Shown here: positions 1-11,689 of the stretch, piece after piece | Position numbering within the stretch: the first letter of the stretch is position 1 | How the letters are laid out: each line of letters opens with the position of its first letter | Assembly: GCA_037953625.1 (NCBI GenBank) | Contig: CM075654.1 | Location: 21,631,501-21,695,500 of the forward strand | Origin: Crotalaria pallida | Lineage: Eukaryota; Streptophyta; Magnoliopsida; Fabales; Fabaceae | Length of the DNA: 64,000 nt | Direction of reading: 5' to 3' | The notes under the pieces: model-generated | What the model was told of the DNA's origin: nothing | The model's input: the letters and a program-made list of their open reading frames with translations, nothing else | Databases searched by the model: none | Position numbers and translations under genes: made by a program

Positions 1-2509
1 TTTCTATAATCTGATTGTGGTCGGTAACTTAATCTAATTTATGATAGAAAAAGTATTTTAAACCTTGAATGCTTGAGTTTACTTTCTTATTTAGTATATA
101 TGCTTATAACATGGTTTGTTGCAAAACTTGTTTACTGCTTGATCTGATTAAGATTTGCATCAAAAGAAAAATACCTTAAAGTCATGCTAATTTGAACATG
201 GTAGTTGTTATATAAGCAATGTAGTGTGGTTTTTATGAAAATAAAAATTTATTCTTAAAGGTTTTCAAATATTGAAGTGATTTTTAAATTATGTTTTGTA
301 AAGAGGATTTCTTGAATTTTAAAAAGGAATTATTTTAAGAATATCTGATGTCTTAAAAAGGATTTATGTTTTAAAGAGGATTTCTATTTTAAGGGACTTT
401 GGGTTAGTCTTTACGTAAAGGTAGTATAAGGTACTCAATTAGATATTAATTGTATGTCGTTCATCATTCAAGAATAAAGGAATCAAAAGTGAACGAGCTG
501 CTGGAGTTGTAGACGCAAAAGGGTTGAAAACAGAGTAAGCGTGGAGCTCAGGTGAGAGAAAAGTCTTCTTAAGACATAGTGGCATGTAGGGTAATATTAG
601 GACGTTCCGTATCATCTCAAAGGTCGGAACTAGGGATCTATCGGGTAAGTAGTAGAACGACAATTGTGTGTGTGTCCCGCCGTTCTTACGAAAACACGAT
701 CCCTTTATAATGATTGTATATGTTATGGATTCTGATTTATTATGATGTTGGATTTATTATTATGAGGTTTATATATTGTTAAATGCATGATGATAACATG
801 TCTGGCGAATATGATATATCAACTTAATATTGGAAAATAATTGATTCATAAGATGTCATGGCGGATAATTTTTGGGAATTGATTAAAGGCTTTATGGTTT
901 AAGGAATTATTATGGAACCTTTACAATGGAGTAGGAAAGTTATAATACTACCCCGGATCGCATTGTCATGATGACATGCTTGATCTTTAAGTGTTGAATT
1001 CCCTGTGACCTGGAAGTGTCCATGAGAAGCTAATCCCTTAGAGGTCGAGACCCGTTAGAAGCAAGGTTTAGAATGGGTCGACCACAACTAGGAATGTTAA
1101 ACCTTGTAAAAACTCTCCGATAACTTAAAAGACATAGGAACCCTTTATTTTAAACCTTGCGTTGAGAGTGAAGTAGTGGAGAGGAAAGACACCCTGTTTA
1201 TCTACGGATACTCAAGTATGCTTGGAGATAGGAGTTCTTCAAGTGATGATTGCAATAGGGGAGGGCAAGGACGGTGAAACGTCAAGAAGCCTCGAGTACT
1301 TCTCTAGGAGGTACGGGACTACAATGACAAGGTTCACGCAGGAGTCTGGGCTTTCGTCGTAGCGAGGACTGTAGGCCAACTGGAGATAGTGCTGTCGCCC
1401 CCTTGAGCAAATCATAGATGGTAAGAGGGAACCTGAACGGGGCTAGAAGTTCGGTAAGGGCTGGTTTTTTGGAAACTTTTATGAAATGAATCTTGTTGAC
1501 CGCCGGTGTTGGTCACATGAATTTTTATATCTTACTGACCACTGGCGATGGTATAGCCTTTTCGTTTACCGACTTCGATGCCAGTGTGGCTAGGGTTCCT
1601 GTGCGTCCCATCTGCTTTCCGAACTAGGATATGGTTGGACTTGTGGAGGAGATGTAACGTGTGTGATATCCATACCTTGAACCTCGGTAATGGTACCCCC
1701 TTTTTGATTTACCGATGGTATGAAATTTAGAGACTAAAGATAACTTAACGGCTATGGTTTTTAAGAGGTATAACATTTAGTGGGAAAAGATTTTATGGTA
1801 ACAAATGCAATATGGTAATGGTAATAATGATTGTGTGGTCTTAATATTCCCCTATGGTAAGCCCACGCCGTCGACGATAATATCGTTCGGAAGTGCTTAC
1901 TCTCTCTATTCCCATTTCCTGTGGACATTGGGGAAACAATGTCCACAGATGACAGAATATGCAGTACGAGAAGTGGTTGCTCAAGTTGGAAGAGGATCAC
2001 AAGATGACGCACATACAAGGAGGAAGCAGAAGCAGCAATCGAGGAATCTTATAGACACTTGTGATGGGAGATAGTAATGAAGACTTGTAGTATAAGATAG
2101 GATAGTCTTTGCTTTGTATCCTATCTTAAGGTGATTAGGACATGATTAATCTGTCCCGAATGTAACCCCAGTTGTAATATAGATTGTTTAAATGGAATAA
2201 GAGAAGTTCTTTTTGATTATGTATGAAGTTAATTTAAATAATTAAATGTTTTCCGCAAATTAACCATCGAATAATTTTGGCATCACGAAAAGGAGCTTTT
2301 TGGAAAAGTGTTAGTAACATCTCTTTTTGGAAATAGAATTTTATGACGTGAGTCTAAGTACCAAACATTTTTTGTAAACCAAATGAATCAAATTGTATTT
2401 ATGAAAATCTTTTGGTAGAAGAATTAAACGGAATTGATTTTGATAATGTTATAAAAAAAAATGGCGCAAATTTTTAGTGAAAATTCTAATTTCCAAATGG
2501 GGTGTTACA
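1..2509 (+). mobile_element. Family-E LTR, 3' part, running in from the left edge
   Basis: This is AT-rich DNA without gag or pol. Read in reverse complement it matches the other family-E LTRs here: the stretch near 560-640 matches about 12470-12560, and 1245-1300 matches about 8220-8300. It ends in GGGGTGTTACA at 2509, a typical chromovirus LTR terminus, exactly where RNase H coding sequence of element F begins. The adjacent CTGAT (2510-2514) could be one half of a target duplication, but the other end lies outside the window. Plus orientation is inferred from the ORF near its right end. It could be a solo LTR or the 3' LTR of a complete element. Confidence 0.7.
1949..2074 (+). CDS. Small ORF inside family-E LTR, behind an AG|ATG acceptor-like site
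   Basis: A 41-codon ORF (begins MTEYAVREVV, ends TAG) starts directly after a CCACAG trinucleotide context that resembles a 3' splice site. It lies about 0.45 kb from the LTR end. The other E LTRs have differing ORFs at the same relative place (10104-10322, 62964-63197 and 7185-7411). The product is hydrophilic and rich in R, K and Q. I do not recognise a family. It may be a real LTR-encoded exon or chance. Confidence 0.3.
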   Translation: MTEYAVREVVAQVGRGSQDDAHTRRKQKQQSRNLIDTCDGR

Positions 2510-3885
2510 CTGATAAGGCTAATGTTGTAGCAGACGCTTTGAGCCGTAAAGCGATCTATGCAAGTTCCATGATGATTAAGGAAGCAGCTTTGATGGAAGA
2601 GTTTCGGGACTTAAGTTTGGTGATGCAAGTGGAACCAAACCATATTAAGATGGGTATGTTGCAAATTTCTAGCGAATTCTTGGCTCGAATTCGAGAGTTG
2701 TAACATGAAGATGAAGAATTAATAGAAAAGAGGAAGTTGATGAAAAGAGGAAAAGAGCCAAATTTCTCAGAAGGGCCGGATGGAATTCTTCGTTTCAAAA
2801 CAAGAATTTGCATACCGAAGAACTCGAAGATTAGAAGGTTGATTTTGGATGAGGCACATAAGAGTCAGATGAGCATTCATCCGGGATCGACAAAGATGTA
2901 CCGGGATTTGAAAGGCATGTTTTGGTGGTCGGGCCTTAAGAGGGACGTTGCGGATTATGTAGCGTCATGTTTCATCTGTCAAAAAGTTAAGGTGGAACAC
3001 CAGAAACCTGGAGGATTGCTGCAACCCCTGGGTATTCCACAATGGAAGTGGGATAGTATTTCCATGGATTTTGTGACTGGATTGCCAAAGACAATTGCAA
3101 ACCATGATGCAATTTGGGTAATTGTGGACCATCTTACTAAGTCGGCACATTTCATTCCAGTGAATATGCGCTATTCTTTGGAAAAGCTTACCCAGCTTTA
3201 TATCCGGGTAGTGGTACGATTGCATGGAGTGCCATCCAGTATTATTTCTGATTGTGATCCGAGGTTCATGTCTAGATTTTGGTCAAGTCTACATCAAGCT
3301 CTGGGGACAAGGCTTAAAATGAGTTCAGCATATCACCCTCAGACAGATGGGCAGACCGAAAGGACCATTCAAACTTTGGAAGACATTTTGCGAGCTTGTG
3401 TGTTGGAAGAACGAGGAAGTTGGGATCAGATTCACATACAACAATGGATATCATGCAAGTATCGGTATGGCACCGTTCGAGGCGTTGTATGGAAGAAAGT
3501 GCCAAACCCCGCTATGTTGGTTTCAAGTGGGGGAGAATTTACATCTTGGTCCGGATGTGGTGCAACAGACAACTGAAAAGATCAGAATGAGTCAAGAAAA
3601 GATCAGGGCTGCTGATAGTCGTCAGAAAAGTTATGCTGATCAAAGAAGAAGACCTTTAGAGTTTGCAGAAGGCGACCATGTATTTCTCAGGATTGTACCG
3701 CTGAAGGGTGTGAGAGAGTGTTGAAACCTCAGAAGCTTTCACCTAAGTTTATAGGTCCCTACCAAGTCCTTAAGCGAGTAGGACCGGCAGCTTATCAAAT
3801 AGCTCTCCCACCATCTTTAGCCAACCTGCACAATGTTTTTCATGTTTCTCAAATGAAAAAGTTCGTGCATGATCCAACCGAATGC
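2510..3885 (+). pseudogene. Chromovirus F: RNase H tail and integrase, broken
   Basis: The translation resumes at the end of RNase H (ANVVADALSRK), followed by the linker and an integrase. The integrase has the HHCC zinc-binding region (DEAHKSQMSIH, then CFICQK), catalytic-domain aspartates in SMDFVTGLPK and ISDCDPRF, and the glutamate in QTERTIQTLE. It closely resembles the integrase of element B. Breaks: TAA at 2701-2703, a frameshift near 3430 and another near 3715. gag, protease, RT and most of RNase H are missing because the family-E LTR abuts at 2510. Everything after the integrase C-terminal GPYQVLKRVGP segment is replaced at about 3885 by LTR-derived sequence. Confidence 0.85.
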
Positions 3886-4517
3886 CTGCCTTGCATCGAG
3901 ATTCGCCCGCTCCTTGATGGTGCTTGGGAGTATCGGGATCACCGGGTTGTTTTTGAGGGAGAAGTAGAGATCCCTCTCTACCATCCCAATCCCGTAGTTC
4001 GTTTTCGCCCTCGTAGGTTTCGTGGGACGAAACCGGTGATCTCTGTCTATGGAATAGCTGCAGTGGACCGACGACCAGCTCTGATGATACCTTTTCATTT
4101 GAGTTTTACCTTTTGTAAATTTTGCTTTTGGTGAGGTATTGTCAGAGTGTTTTATTTCCAATGGACTTGTAACTATTTTGTATCAGACCTTTTATGACCT
4201 ATTATCTACAACTATGGTTCACTTTACGCATTTCAACATTCCGCTTGCTTTTAATAAGTTTTGAAATCCGGTATTGATCAGTTTCATTTTAAAAGAACTC
4301 GCAATCGAGGGACTAAAGGTTTCATTTATGAAAATAATATTTATTGCGAAAACCCCTCGAATGCTTTCCAACTTCTTTTAACTTTCCGGATTTCAACTCT
4401 CTGATTTTACTTTCCAATCAAGTGTTATAAAAGAAAAAAATTTTCCACCCTAATTTTTGGAAAACCTTACAAGTCCAAATTATTCGATCAAAACCTTTCG
4501 AAAACAAGAGCGTCACA
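3886..4517 (+). mobile_element. LTR fragment F1 fused in frame to the F integrase tail
   Basis: From about 3886 the reading frame of the integrase tail (ORF to 4134) continues into a segment matching the LTR-encoded ORF of element B (CIEIRPLLDG, then EGEVEIPLYHPN and FRPRRFR). The element's end and most of its 3' LTR are therefore deleted. After 4134 the sequence resembles the last 0.4 kb of the B LTR and ends in GCGTCACA at 4517, taken as the LTR end. Confidence 0.6.
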
Positions 4518-5139
4518 GGCTCGATGACACATTTTGGTAATGTGGGCAACATTTGGGAATGTTGTTACGTCTTGGTGACGTTGTGTGCACACTATCCGAG
4601 CAGTTTTACAATACATGTTGGTCATGTATACGAATTACTGGATTGAACGTTCAATAAAAAATGGAAATGGGAGACATGCATCATGACACTTAAACAATGG
4701 GATTATTACAAATGAATCATGCTTTCTCATTTGTATATGCATCTGAATACTTGGTACTTGTGAATGTTAATTGCTTTATTTATTCTTATTCGATTATGTG
4801 AGTTATATTGCTTATCCCTTATGCCCATTGTAGGTGATGGCTCGCTATCTAGCTTGCATCGAGTTGCGCCCACTCCCTAGTGGAGTGTGGTACTACGAGG
4901 ACAATAGAGCCACGTTTGAGGGTGAGGTAGAGGTGACTCTATATCACCCTAACCCTTTGGCTCGAGTTCGTCCTCGTAGGTTTCGCTTCCCTATTATCTA
5001 TACCCTGCATGTACCCTTTTTTTATACTTATCATGGACCGCCCCCGACTCGACCAGCTCGTCGATTTTATTCCTTTCGTTTTAGAGCTGCTACTAGATCT
5101 CACCCTTCTGCTTCTCGAGTGATCCGTGAGGAGACTCCT

Positions 5140-6437
5140 TGTTGATGTACCAGCAAGTGGACTGGGTCAACGAGTAATATAGTCTGGAAGACCGAATATC
5201 GTCCCACAGGGAGTTGTGTTTTTAGTATATTCTCACCTTAATGCAATTAAAAGTAAATCCTATAAACTAAAAAGGTGTTAAATCAATAATTCAGTTTTAA
5301 AAACTATAATTAACTAAACTAACTACTTGCTGAATTTAATTAAAACGTGAGCACAATGGAGGGAAAAGTGGTTAGGAACGTTGGTTTCATTGTAGGTTTC
5401 ACTTATTCAACTATAATTCAGATTTTCCTTTAATTATCCTTCAATTCATGGACTATTCCTCTCAAATAGCAATAGTTAGACGTCTCTTAACATTACCCTC
5501 ATTTTCTATATATTTAATCCTTGATCTCTCAACAAATTACAATATAAGAAAATATTTATTCAGCACAAGGGAACTATAAAGCCATATAATCATCCAACCA
5601 TATCTCTATAACTTGGACTGATTATACCATTAATTGCATGGCCTATTCAAAATCCCAACCTTCGTTGTGAATTAAGAAATCCAAAACATAAATTGATCAG
5701 GTTTATGTATAAAATAAAAACTCAATTAATGCATGAATCAAAAACAGCAAAATCCTAAATTATAAATTGAAATAAGCTACGCCATACAAATTCACCTTGT
5801 TCCTAACACGAGGCTTTTAGTTACACATAAGAATAAGAAGAAGAAAAGACATAATAGGGAAATTCATAGACAAATAACCCCAAATTCTTCGATCTTCAAA
5901 TGCTCCAAATATTGGTAATCTCCCTCTTCAAATCTAAATTCTATTTTCTCCTCCGAATTGGCCGCCTAACCTAATTCTAAATCACTAATTTATAATTACA
6001 ATCTATCTCTAAGTAGAATCCCAATCAAATTCTGAAGTTTTGGCCCAATTGGGCTTTTTCTGGTTCACGCGCGCCCCAGGCGCACGCGATAACGCGCCCC
6101 AGGCGCGCGCCACTGCTGCTGGTGCTTTTTCTTCATAGGCGCGCCCCAGGCGCACCCGTCCACGCGCCGACCTGCTTCCGGCTCCGATTTTCTCCGTTCT
6201 TTTTCCTACTTCAAGGTCTTTGAATGCTCTTTCCAATTCCATAATTTATTTTTGCATTTGAGCTTCCAAAATCACCTGAAACACTAAACCAACGATCAAA
6301 AAGTTCATGGGAAACTACAATCACTAAAATTCCTAAAAACTAATAAAAAGGTCCTAAGTTCGCTATGAAAACAAACCAAATCAAAGTAAAAGAGAGTCAA
6401 ATGAAGTCCAAAAAGTATATATATCAGACCTAAATCA
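5140..6437. mobile_element. Insert X, 1.3-kb non-coding insertion (possible solo LTR)
   Basis: It splits the F2 LTR ORF. Edges are TG...CA (TGTTGATGTACC to CCTAAATCA), flanked by CTCCT (5135-5139) and CTCCA (6438-6442), a near-perfect 5-bp duplication; ACTCC/ACTCC is an alternative with slightly shifted edges. It has no convincing ORF. It is AT-rich except for a GC-rich patch at about 6067-6175 with repeated GCGCCCCAGGCGC modules. The superfamily is not recognisable to me. Confidence 0.5.
6067..6175. repeat. GC-rich GCGCCCCAGGCGC module repeated three times in insert X
   Basis: Three near-identical copies of a CGCGCCCCAGGCGC unit lie within about 110 bp of AT-rich surroundings. The unit is rich in CpG. 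A minus-strand ORF across it has repetitive Arg/Ala/Gly content and is probably only a reflection of the repeat. Confidence 0.55.
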
Positions 6438-7184
6438 CTCCAATACCTAGTCCGATGAGTTCGGTTCAGGGGAATCCTTCAGCTGACCCAGTGCCCAGTG
6501 GTAGGGCACCCACTCCGTCGGACGAGGTAGAGGAGGACCCTAAGGAGGCTGAGAGTGAGGGCGAGCCAGTCGAGCACTCCACTGGGAACCAGTGGGGAGT
6601 TGGGGATCCACCGGGTGATGCATAGTAGAGATGATTAGGATGTGGGACATGTGGAACAGCTGCTGGAGACTCTGGAGACTTATGCTATGGAGGAGGATCA
6701 TCGGACCACTGCTGGGATTTTATATTTTGCTCTATATATATTGTATATATTTTGAGAGATCTCAGTGAGGTGGTCTTTTCTCTAGTCTTTTATCATGGAC
6801 TTGTATTTTGTAAACCTCTGCTATCTCGACTTTGACCTTGATATATGTTGGTACTTTTATATTATGATATCGTTAGTTATGTATATATATCTTTATATAA
6901 ATGACGTGAAATATGGATTATCAAATCAAGGTCACTATTTTATCCAAATTCCGCTTACTCTGATAATCATGTGGTTTGATTTTAACGAGAAGAATTCCAA
7001 GAGCGAGTTGGGATGTTTTAGAAAAATGAAAACCCAACTTATGCTATCGCAACTCATTTTCATCATATAGATATAGTAAAAGAAAAAGAATTTTCATTAC
7101 TTCTCTATTAAACGCAAGTCCAAATATTTTATATCAATTGGAAAAGAGACAATATATTTTTTGATGAAAGAAGAGGGTGTGACA

Positions 7185-7411
7185 AAGTGTCTTGATCATC
7201 CTCGTCTGCCTCCTCGGTGGTCTCCTCCATGGAGTCATCTGATGCACGATCTGCCTCCATCTCACGAACTGCAGACCTCTCCGTAAGCTCAGCCCTTCTC
7301 TGCTTAATCTCTATGAAGAACATCACGTATGCAGACATAGTAATGTTGTCTCCCCTCAAAGGAGATGCTCTTATCTTCCGGATCAGCTGGTATCTCGCAA
7401 AATTGTCCATC
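7185..7411 (-). CDS. Small ORF in family-E LTR copy b, AG|ATG start
   Basis: On the minus strand an ORF starts at an ATG placed straight after CATCTTTAG, an acceptor-like site. It encodes about 76 residues before it runs into F2 sequence. It has an R/E-rich central part (KQRRAELTERS) and an acidic tail (ETTEEADEDDQD). Its position matches the ORFs of copies a, c and d but the protein differs. Product unknown. Confidence 0.3.
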
Positions 7412-8562
7412 TAAAGATGCATACAGGTTTTTACAGTACAAACCAGAAATGCGAGAGAGTGAGCTACCCAAAACGGCAATGTCGACTATGTGGGATTACA
7501 TTAGGTAAATATTAAGACAAAACAACAACATTAAATAAATCATAACAACAACACCAAATAAGGCAAGGAATATATCAAATAAATTAACAACACATGATCA
7601 TCATCAAAATATAAACAGGTACACATATTAAATCTTTCATATTAACATCTTCAATATCCTTTTATCGAAACTTTCACAACCTTATCACTTCTCTTTTCTC
7701 TCATTATTTCCAATCTTATCAAATATTTCCGAACTCATAAATCTTATTCATCACTTAATGTCCTTACCGTACTTATTTTTTTTAAACGTCTTAATTTCTT
7801 AAGTCTTATTGTTTCGGTTCGCATCAATGATGTGGGGAATTCATCATTGAGCTCACACGCACATCTACATCTCCTCGGTCATCCACCCAACCTAGTCGGA
7901 AGCAAACAGGAGTACAGACCTTTACCACGCGGGCACGACAACTGTCTCAACAATTGGCTCCAAGCCAGGAGAACTATAGAAATCTCATGTACAGTCTCAA
8001 TTAATTCAATTCATATCATGTCATTTCATATATTATCAACGCACACTGTAGAAAACTCGGGTACAGTGGCAATCACAATGCCCCGTTCCAGTCCCTCTCA
8101 CTGTTCAAGATTTGCAATCTAGGGGGCGACAATACTATTCTAGTCTCGAATGCAGAACTTACCACGGCATTGGACCCAGTCCTTACCACGTTCATATACC
8201 ACATATGGAATTCGTTCTGCCTAGAGAGCACTCTAGACTTCTTGACGTTTCACCATCATCGTCCTCCCCTAATGCAATCTCCACCTGACTATCCATAGAT
8301 ACTCATGGTTCCTTCCTCTACACTACTTCGATATCACTATCATACCTCACCACATTCGTTAATGTCTTTTAAAGTCTTTTAAAGTTTTGAGAATTTTAAT
8401 TAACGGCTTATCCTAATAGTCGGCTTCTCCTTGGTGCATCCCTTCGACGAGTCCCGACCACTAAACGCAAACCGTTCCCCAAAGAATCACATATACCATC
8501 ACTTGAATCATCACAGCATCTTCATCATCTCTCTCATTAATCTTAGCGTCGCAGCATCTTCT

Positions 8563-8720
8563 GTGTCCTTCTTCGGCAGCATGGCTCAACAGCATCGTCG
8601 ACATTCTCCCTCGTCAGCTATTGTTCAGCAACATCGTCTGCGTCCTCCTTCGTCAGCATGGCTCAGCAGCATCAAGCACGTCCTCCTTCGTCAGCATTGC
8701 CCAGTAGCACCGTCAGCTCT
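8563..8720. repeat. Tandem repeat, about four ~39-bp units, in family-E LTR copy b
   Basis: Four degenerate units each contain a GTCAGCATGGCTCAGCAGCA-like core followed by a CGTCCTCCTTC-like spacer. They lie in the LTR interior. LTRs of A and H carry other tandem repeats in their interiors. Confidence 0.6.
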
Positions 8721-9061
8721 CTCCTCGATTCCAACTTATATTCCTTCTCTAGTTACTATTTCTTGCTTTCACATTTTCATTCACATTATAACTCGTCTTT
8801 CTTCTCAACTATTCTCACAACTCTTATCCGTACTTCTTTTCTTTTATTCTTAATTCGTTACTTTCACAGTCTCATTATTAATGTTTCATGACTCGGGTGC
8901 AATCAAACAATTTCCAACTATATCACAATTATTGAACAAGTAATGAAATTATTTAACTTACGAAGAAGACAAAACAACTCAAGCATAATCCTAATATCAT
9001 GTTATCTCAACAAAAACATACCAACAAATAAACCGATCACAATCGTTCGTGAGGATAGCCA

Positions 9062-9092
9062 AGCAAATAAACAAACAAACAAACAAACAATC
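9062..9092. repeat. AAAC microsatellite
   Basis: About six perfect AAAC/ACAA units inside the family-E LTR. Confidence 0.8.
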
Positions 9093-10103
9093 GCTACCCC
9101 ACTACCTCGCTAAATGAGATCGGGGTCCAATCTTTGAGATGATTGGACGCCTTAATATGTTACCTAAATACCACAGCGTCTTAAGGGAAAGCCCCTCTCT
9201 CACCTCAACGACGTTACGTTCTAAAGCTCTCCAGGATTTCCCAGTCGTTCGCCTCTCCTCGTTTCCTTCGCGTCCATCACTCGAACTAAGACATTTTTCC
9301 CGTGCGTTAAAAAGATTTCAATAAATTCGTTAATTCGTTTTTGAAAAAATTTTGAAACAATTTCTTTTTGAAACACATTGCCAACATTCAAAGCTTGCAA
9401 ATTCAAATCAAATCCATAATTAAAACGGTTTCAAGAAAACTTGAAATAATATAAAATACTTTCTTTATCAAAATAAACTCCCTTTCATTATTAAAAACTT
9501 AATTTAAAACATTCAGGGTATGGAATCATTATCCTTAAACATCCAACAGAATACAAAATTCAAAAGGATAAATTTCCAAAATCACATCAAACTAATTTAT
9601 TTAAGTTACAACACTGTTAAATGCTAATCAAAGAGTGTCATTTAAGAATTCCAAATCAATTCAAATTGATTAAACGATACTTTCAAGTCAAACATCTCTT
9701 AATTCTTTTTGAAATCCACACATATGTTTTTCACCAATAATTCTGTAACAGCCCGATTTTTGTAAACCAAAATAATTGACTTCATTGCAAAAATGAGGCT
9801 ATTTTTTTTTGTAAAACAATGTTTAAGTGTTCGAAGACATCCTTGAAAATCTCTTTATGATCTTCAATCCACTTATTCGAAAACCGAGTTGTTACGAAGA
9901 CCGTTTTTTTTCCAAACGTTCGTTTTCTTAAAAGAACTTGGTTCAAAATTATCTTAACAGTTTTCCAAAAACTTTGCATGAATTAACTTTGAAAAAAAGA
10001 TGTGTTCCACAAGTCAGATTAAAAACTTAGCTTAACTACATAATGGCTCATGGCCTCGGTAATCCTTCAACAATCATCATAACCTAATCTAACCACACTA
10101 TCC

Positions 10104-10322
10104 TTAAACTATCCTATTGAAAACAATTGGGTGAAGTTCCTTCTTCTTCTTACGTCCTCTCTTTGCTCTCGGAGGTGATGCCTTCTTTATTGTGATTCCC
10201 TCCTCGCTAGTAGATTCCGGCTCCGCTCCATTGAGAGTGGTAAAGTTCCCTCGAGCCTCATACCGAATCTTCTCTTTGTAGTTCCTGTAGCCTCGTACGG
10301 TGACTTCCAACCAATACTCCAT
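10104..10322 (-). CDS. Small ORF in family-E LTR copy c, AG|ATG start
   Basis: A 72-codon minus-strand ORF (MEYWLEVTVRGYRNYKEKIR...) begins directly after GGGAAG and ends with TAG at 10104-10106. The C-terminal part is strongly basic (RAKRGRKKKK). Flanking sequence is conserved with copy d on both sides, whereas the ORF itself differs from the matching ORFs of a, b and d. The upstream pyrimidine tract is weak. Product unknown. Confidence 0.3.
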   Translation of the reverse strand: MEYWLEVTVRGYRNYKEKIRYEARGNFTTLNGAEPESTSEEGITIKKASPPRAKRGRKKKKELHPIVFNRIV

Positions 10323-10575
10323 CTTCCCGTTGAGATACCAGAAGCACCGATATGCCAACGAACAGGAGAGAGTAAGCGTTCCGGACGCGTAGCGTCGACG
10401 GTGTGGAATTACGGTAGGCAAGATAATAGGACACACAAACAATACATACATACACACACAATCGCAAGCCACATGCTATTATCATTATTCATAATCTATA
10501 TTAATTTCATCTCATTATTATTATTTCCTTCATATTCCTCCAACCTTATCCCCACTTTCTTTCATAGAACTCACC

Positions 10576-11490
10576 TGATGAGCATTTTATTTCCCATTAT
10601 TCCTTGCATTATTTTACTCCTATTATTGATACTTGTTGCCCATTTGACATTGATTAGCTTGATTTAGTGATTTAGAGTTTATTGGACTAATATTCCGAAT
10701 ATTGTTTAATTTGGAATTATTTAGCCTAATTAATTCTATTTCTATTTTCAGGTAATATTTGGCACAAGGACACTTTGGGAAGTTTGGAAATGAAGATTGA
10801 AGTATTGAAGTGAAGATTGTAATTTGCATTTAGGTCCCTTTTTAATTGTAATTTTCAGAATAATGTTTCTTAGGATATGGGCCCATGTTTTAGGCCCATT
10901 TTGTGTCTTAAGAGGGGAAATTCGTGTAACCCCCAAGAACACACTCCCATTTTCAGATTTCTCACTCTCTCTCTAGGTTAGAACTTCTCTCTTGGCTCTC
11001 TCAAGTGGTGGTGGCTGCTAGGGTTTTGTTCTTCCCCATTTCTACTCGTTTTTCTTCATTTATGGCCATGGAAGGCTAGACTTCAAGGGTTAATCCCTTT
11101 GGTATTGTATTATCTACTCTTGAGCTCTTGTTATTAATGCAATTTCGTTTTCTCTTCTCTGTTTTCATGTTTATCGATGTGTAGTGGTTTTCTTAATTCC
11201 ATTTCGTAGAGATAATACATGAATATAAATGCTTAATTTGTATTAACTCGTAAAAACTCCAATTCTGGTTTCTGATGCTTAATTAGAAGTTAGGGTTTGG
11301 AGTGATAACTGAATTTTCGCTTAGTATTTGGTTATCACGAGTTGGACAGAGGAGAGGAGAGGAATCGATCTTTAGTGAGCTAGGATTGAGTAGTGTACGT
11401 AGCCAAAGGGGTTTGCCCGCTTTTGTTTATGATTTTCTTAGTTTTTATATTCTGTTTATGTTTTGTTCTTCACATTTGTCACACACAAAC
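10576..11490 (+). mobile_element. Athila-type LTR fragment inside family-E copy c
   Basis: It starts TGATGAGCATTTTATTTCCC and follows the LTR of element C (36366 and 46973) for about 0.9 kb, through the GAGCCAAAGGGGTTT-like block near 11400. It lacks the last ~200 bp, including the GGTACGGCCTCGATCA end. CTCACC occurs directly on both sides (10570-10575 and 11491-11496), consistent with insertion and later loss or divergence of the 3' end. Confidence 0.6.
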
Positions 11491-11689
11491 CTCACCGTAT
11501 TCACTGTTAATGTCTTTTAGAATCTTTTAGTTGGTTATCCTTTTGGGCTCACCCTTCGTGCATCCCTTCAGTGAGTCCCGACCACTATCTTTGCACTTTC
11601 AACTACACACATATAGCTCAGAGCTGGGATTCACATCTCCTCTCTCAATTTCAATCATACTTTCAGTTTTCCCAGATCTTCCCTCTTCT

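Larger units (their letters stand above)
4837..6625 (+). pseudogene. LTR-encoded ORF of F2, interrupted by insert X
   Basis: The N-terminal part (4837-5139) reads MARYLACIELRPLPSGVWYY and onward through EGEVEVTLYHPN and RVRPRRFR. The C-terminal part resumes after insert X at about 6443 (ADPVPSGRAPTPSDEVEEDP) and stops at TAG 6623-6625. Both halves match the B ORF (24521-24991). An AG acceptor-like site (CCATTGTAG|GTGATG) precedes the ATG. By hand count against B, the first ~100 codons show about 24 synonymous and about 19 replacement changes, which hints at past protein-level constraint. The N-terminal half is basic and Pro/Tyr-rich, the C-terminal half acidic. Function unknown. Confidence 0.55.
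4518..7184 (+). mobile_element. LTR fragment F2 of the B-like chromovirus family, interrupted by insert X
   Basis: This is homologous to the 3' two fifths of the LTR of element B: a GCTCGATGACAC segment, a run-up to a TTGTAG acceptor-like site at 4828-4833, the LTR ORF, a ...TTCCGCTTACTCTGAT... block near 6948, and a terminal GGGTGTGACA ending at 7184. The LTR 5' part is missing. Insert X (5140-6437) sits inside the LTR ORF. Confidence 0.65.
7185..9743 (-). mobile_element. Family-E LTR copy b, left segment
   Basis: This is non-coding LTR sequence homologous to copies c (9744-15669) and d (62661 onward). Landmarks include CTCCTCGGTCATCCACCCAAC (7875), shared with d at about 63550, and GCATCCCTTCGACGAGTCCC (about 8437), shared with c at about 11560. 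The left edge abuts the end of F2 without the TGTAACA terminus, so about 0.5 kb is missing. At 9743 copy c is inserted, with target duplication AATTC (9739-9743 and 15670-15674); b resumes at 15670. Minus orientation rests on the TATA box at 17477-17496 and the ORF at 7185-7411. Confidence 0.7.
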
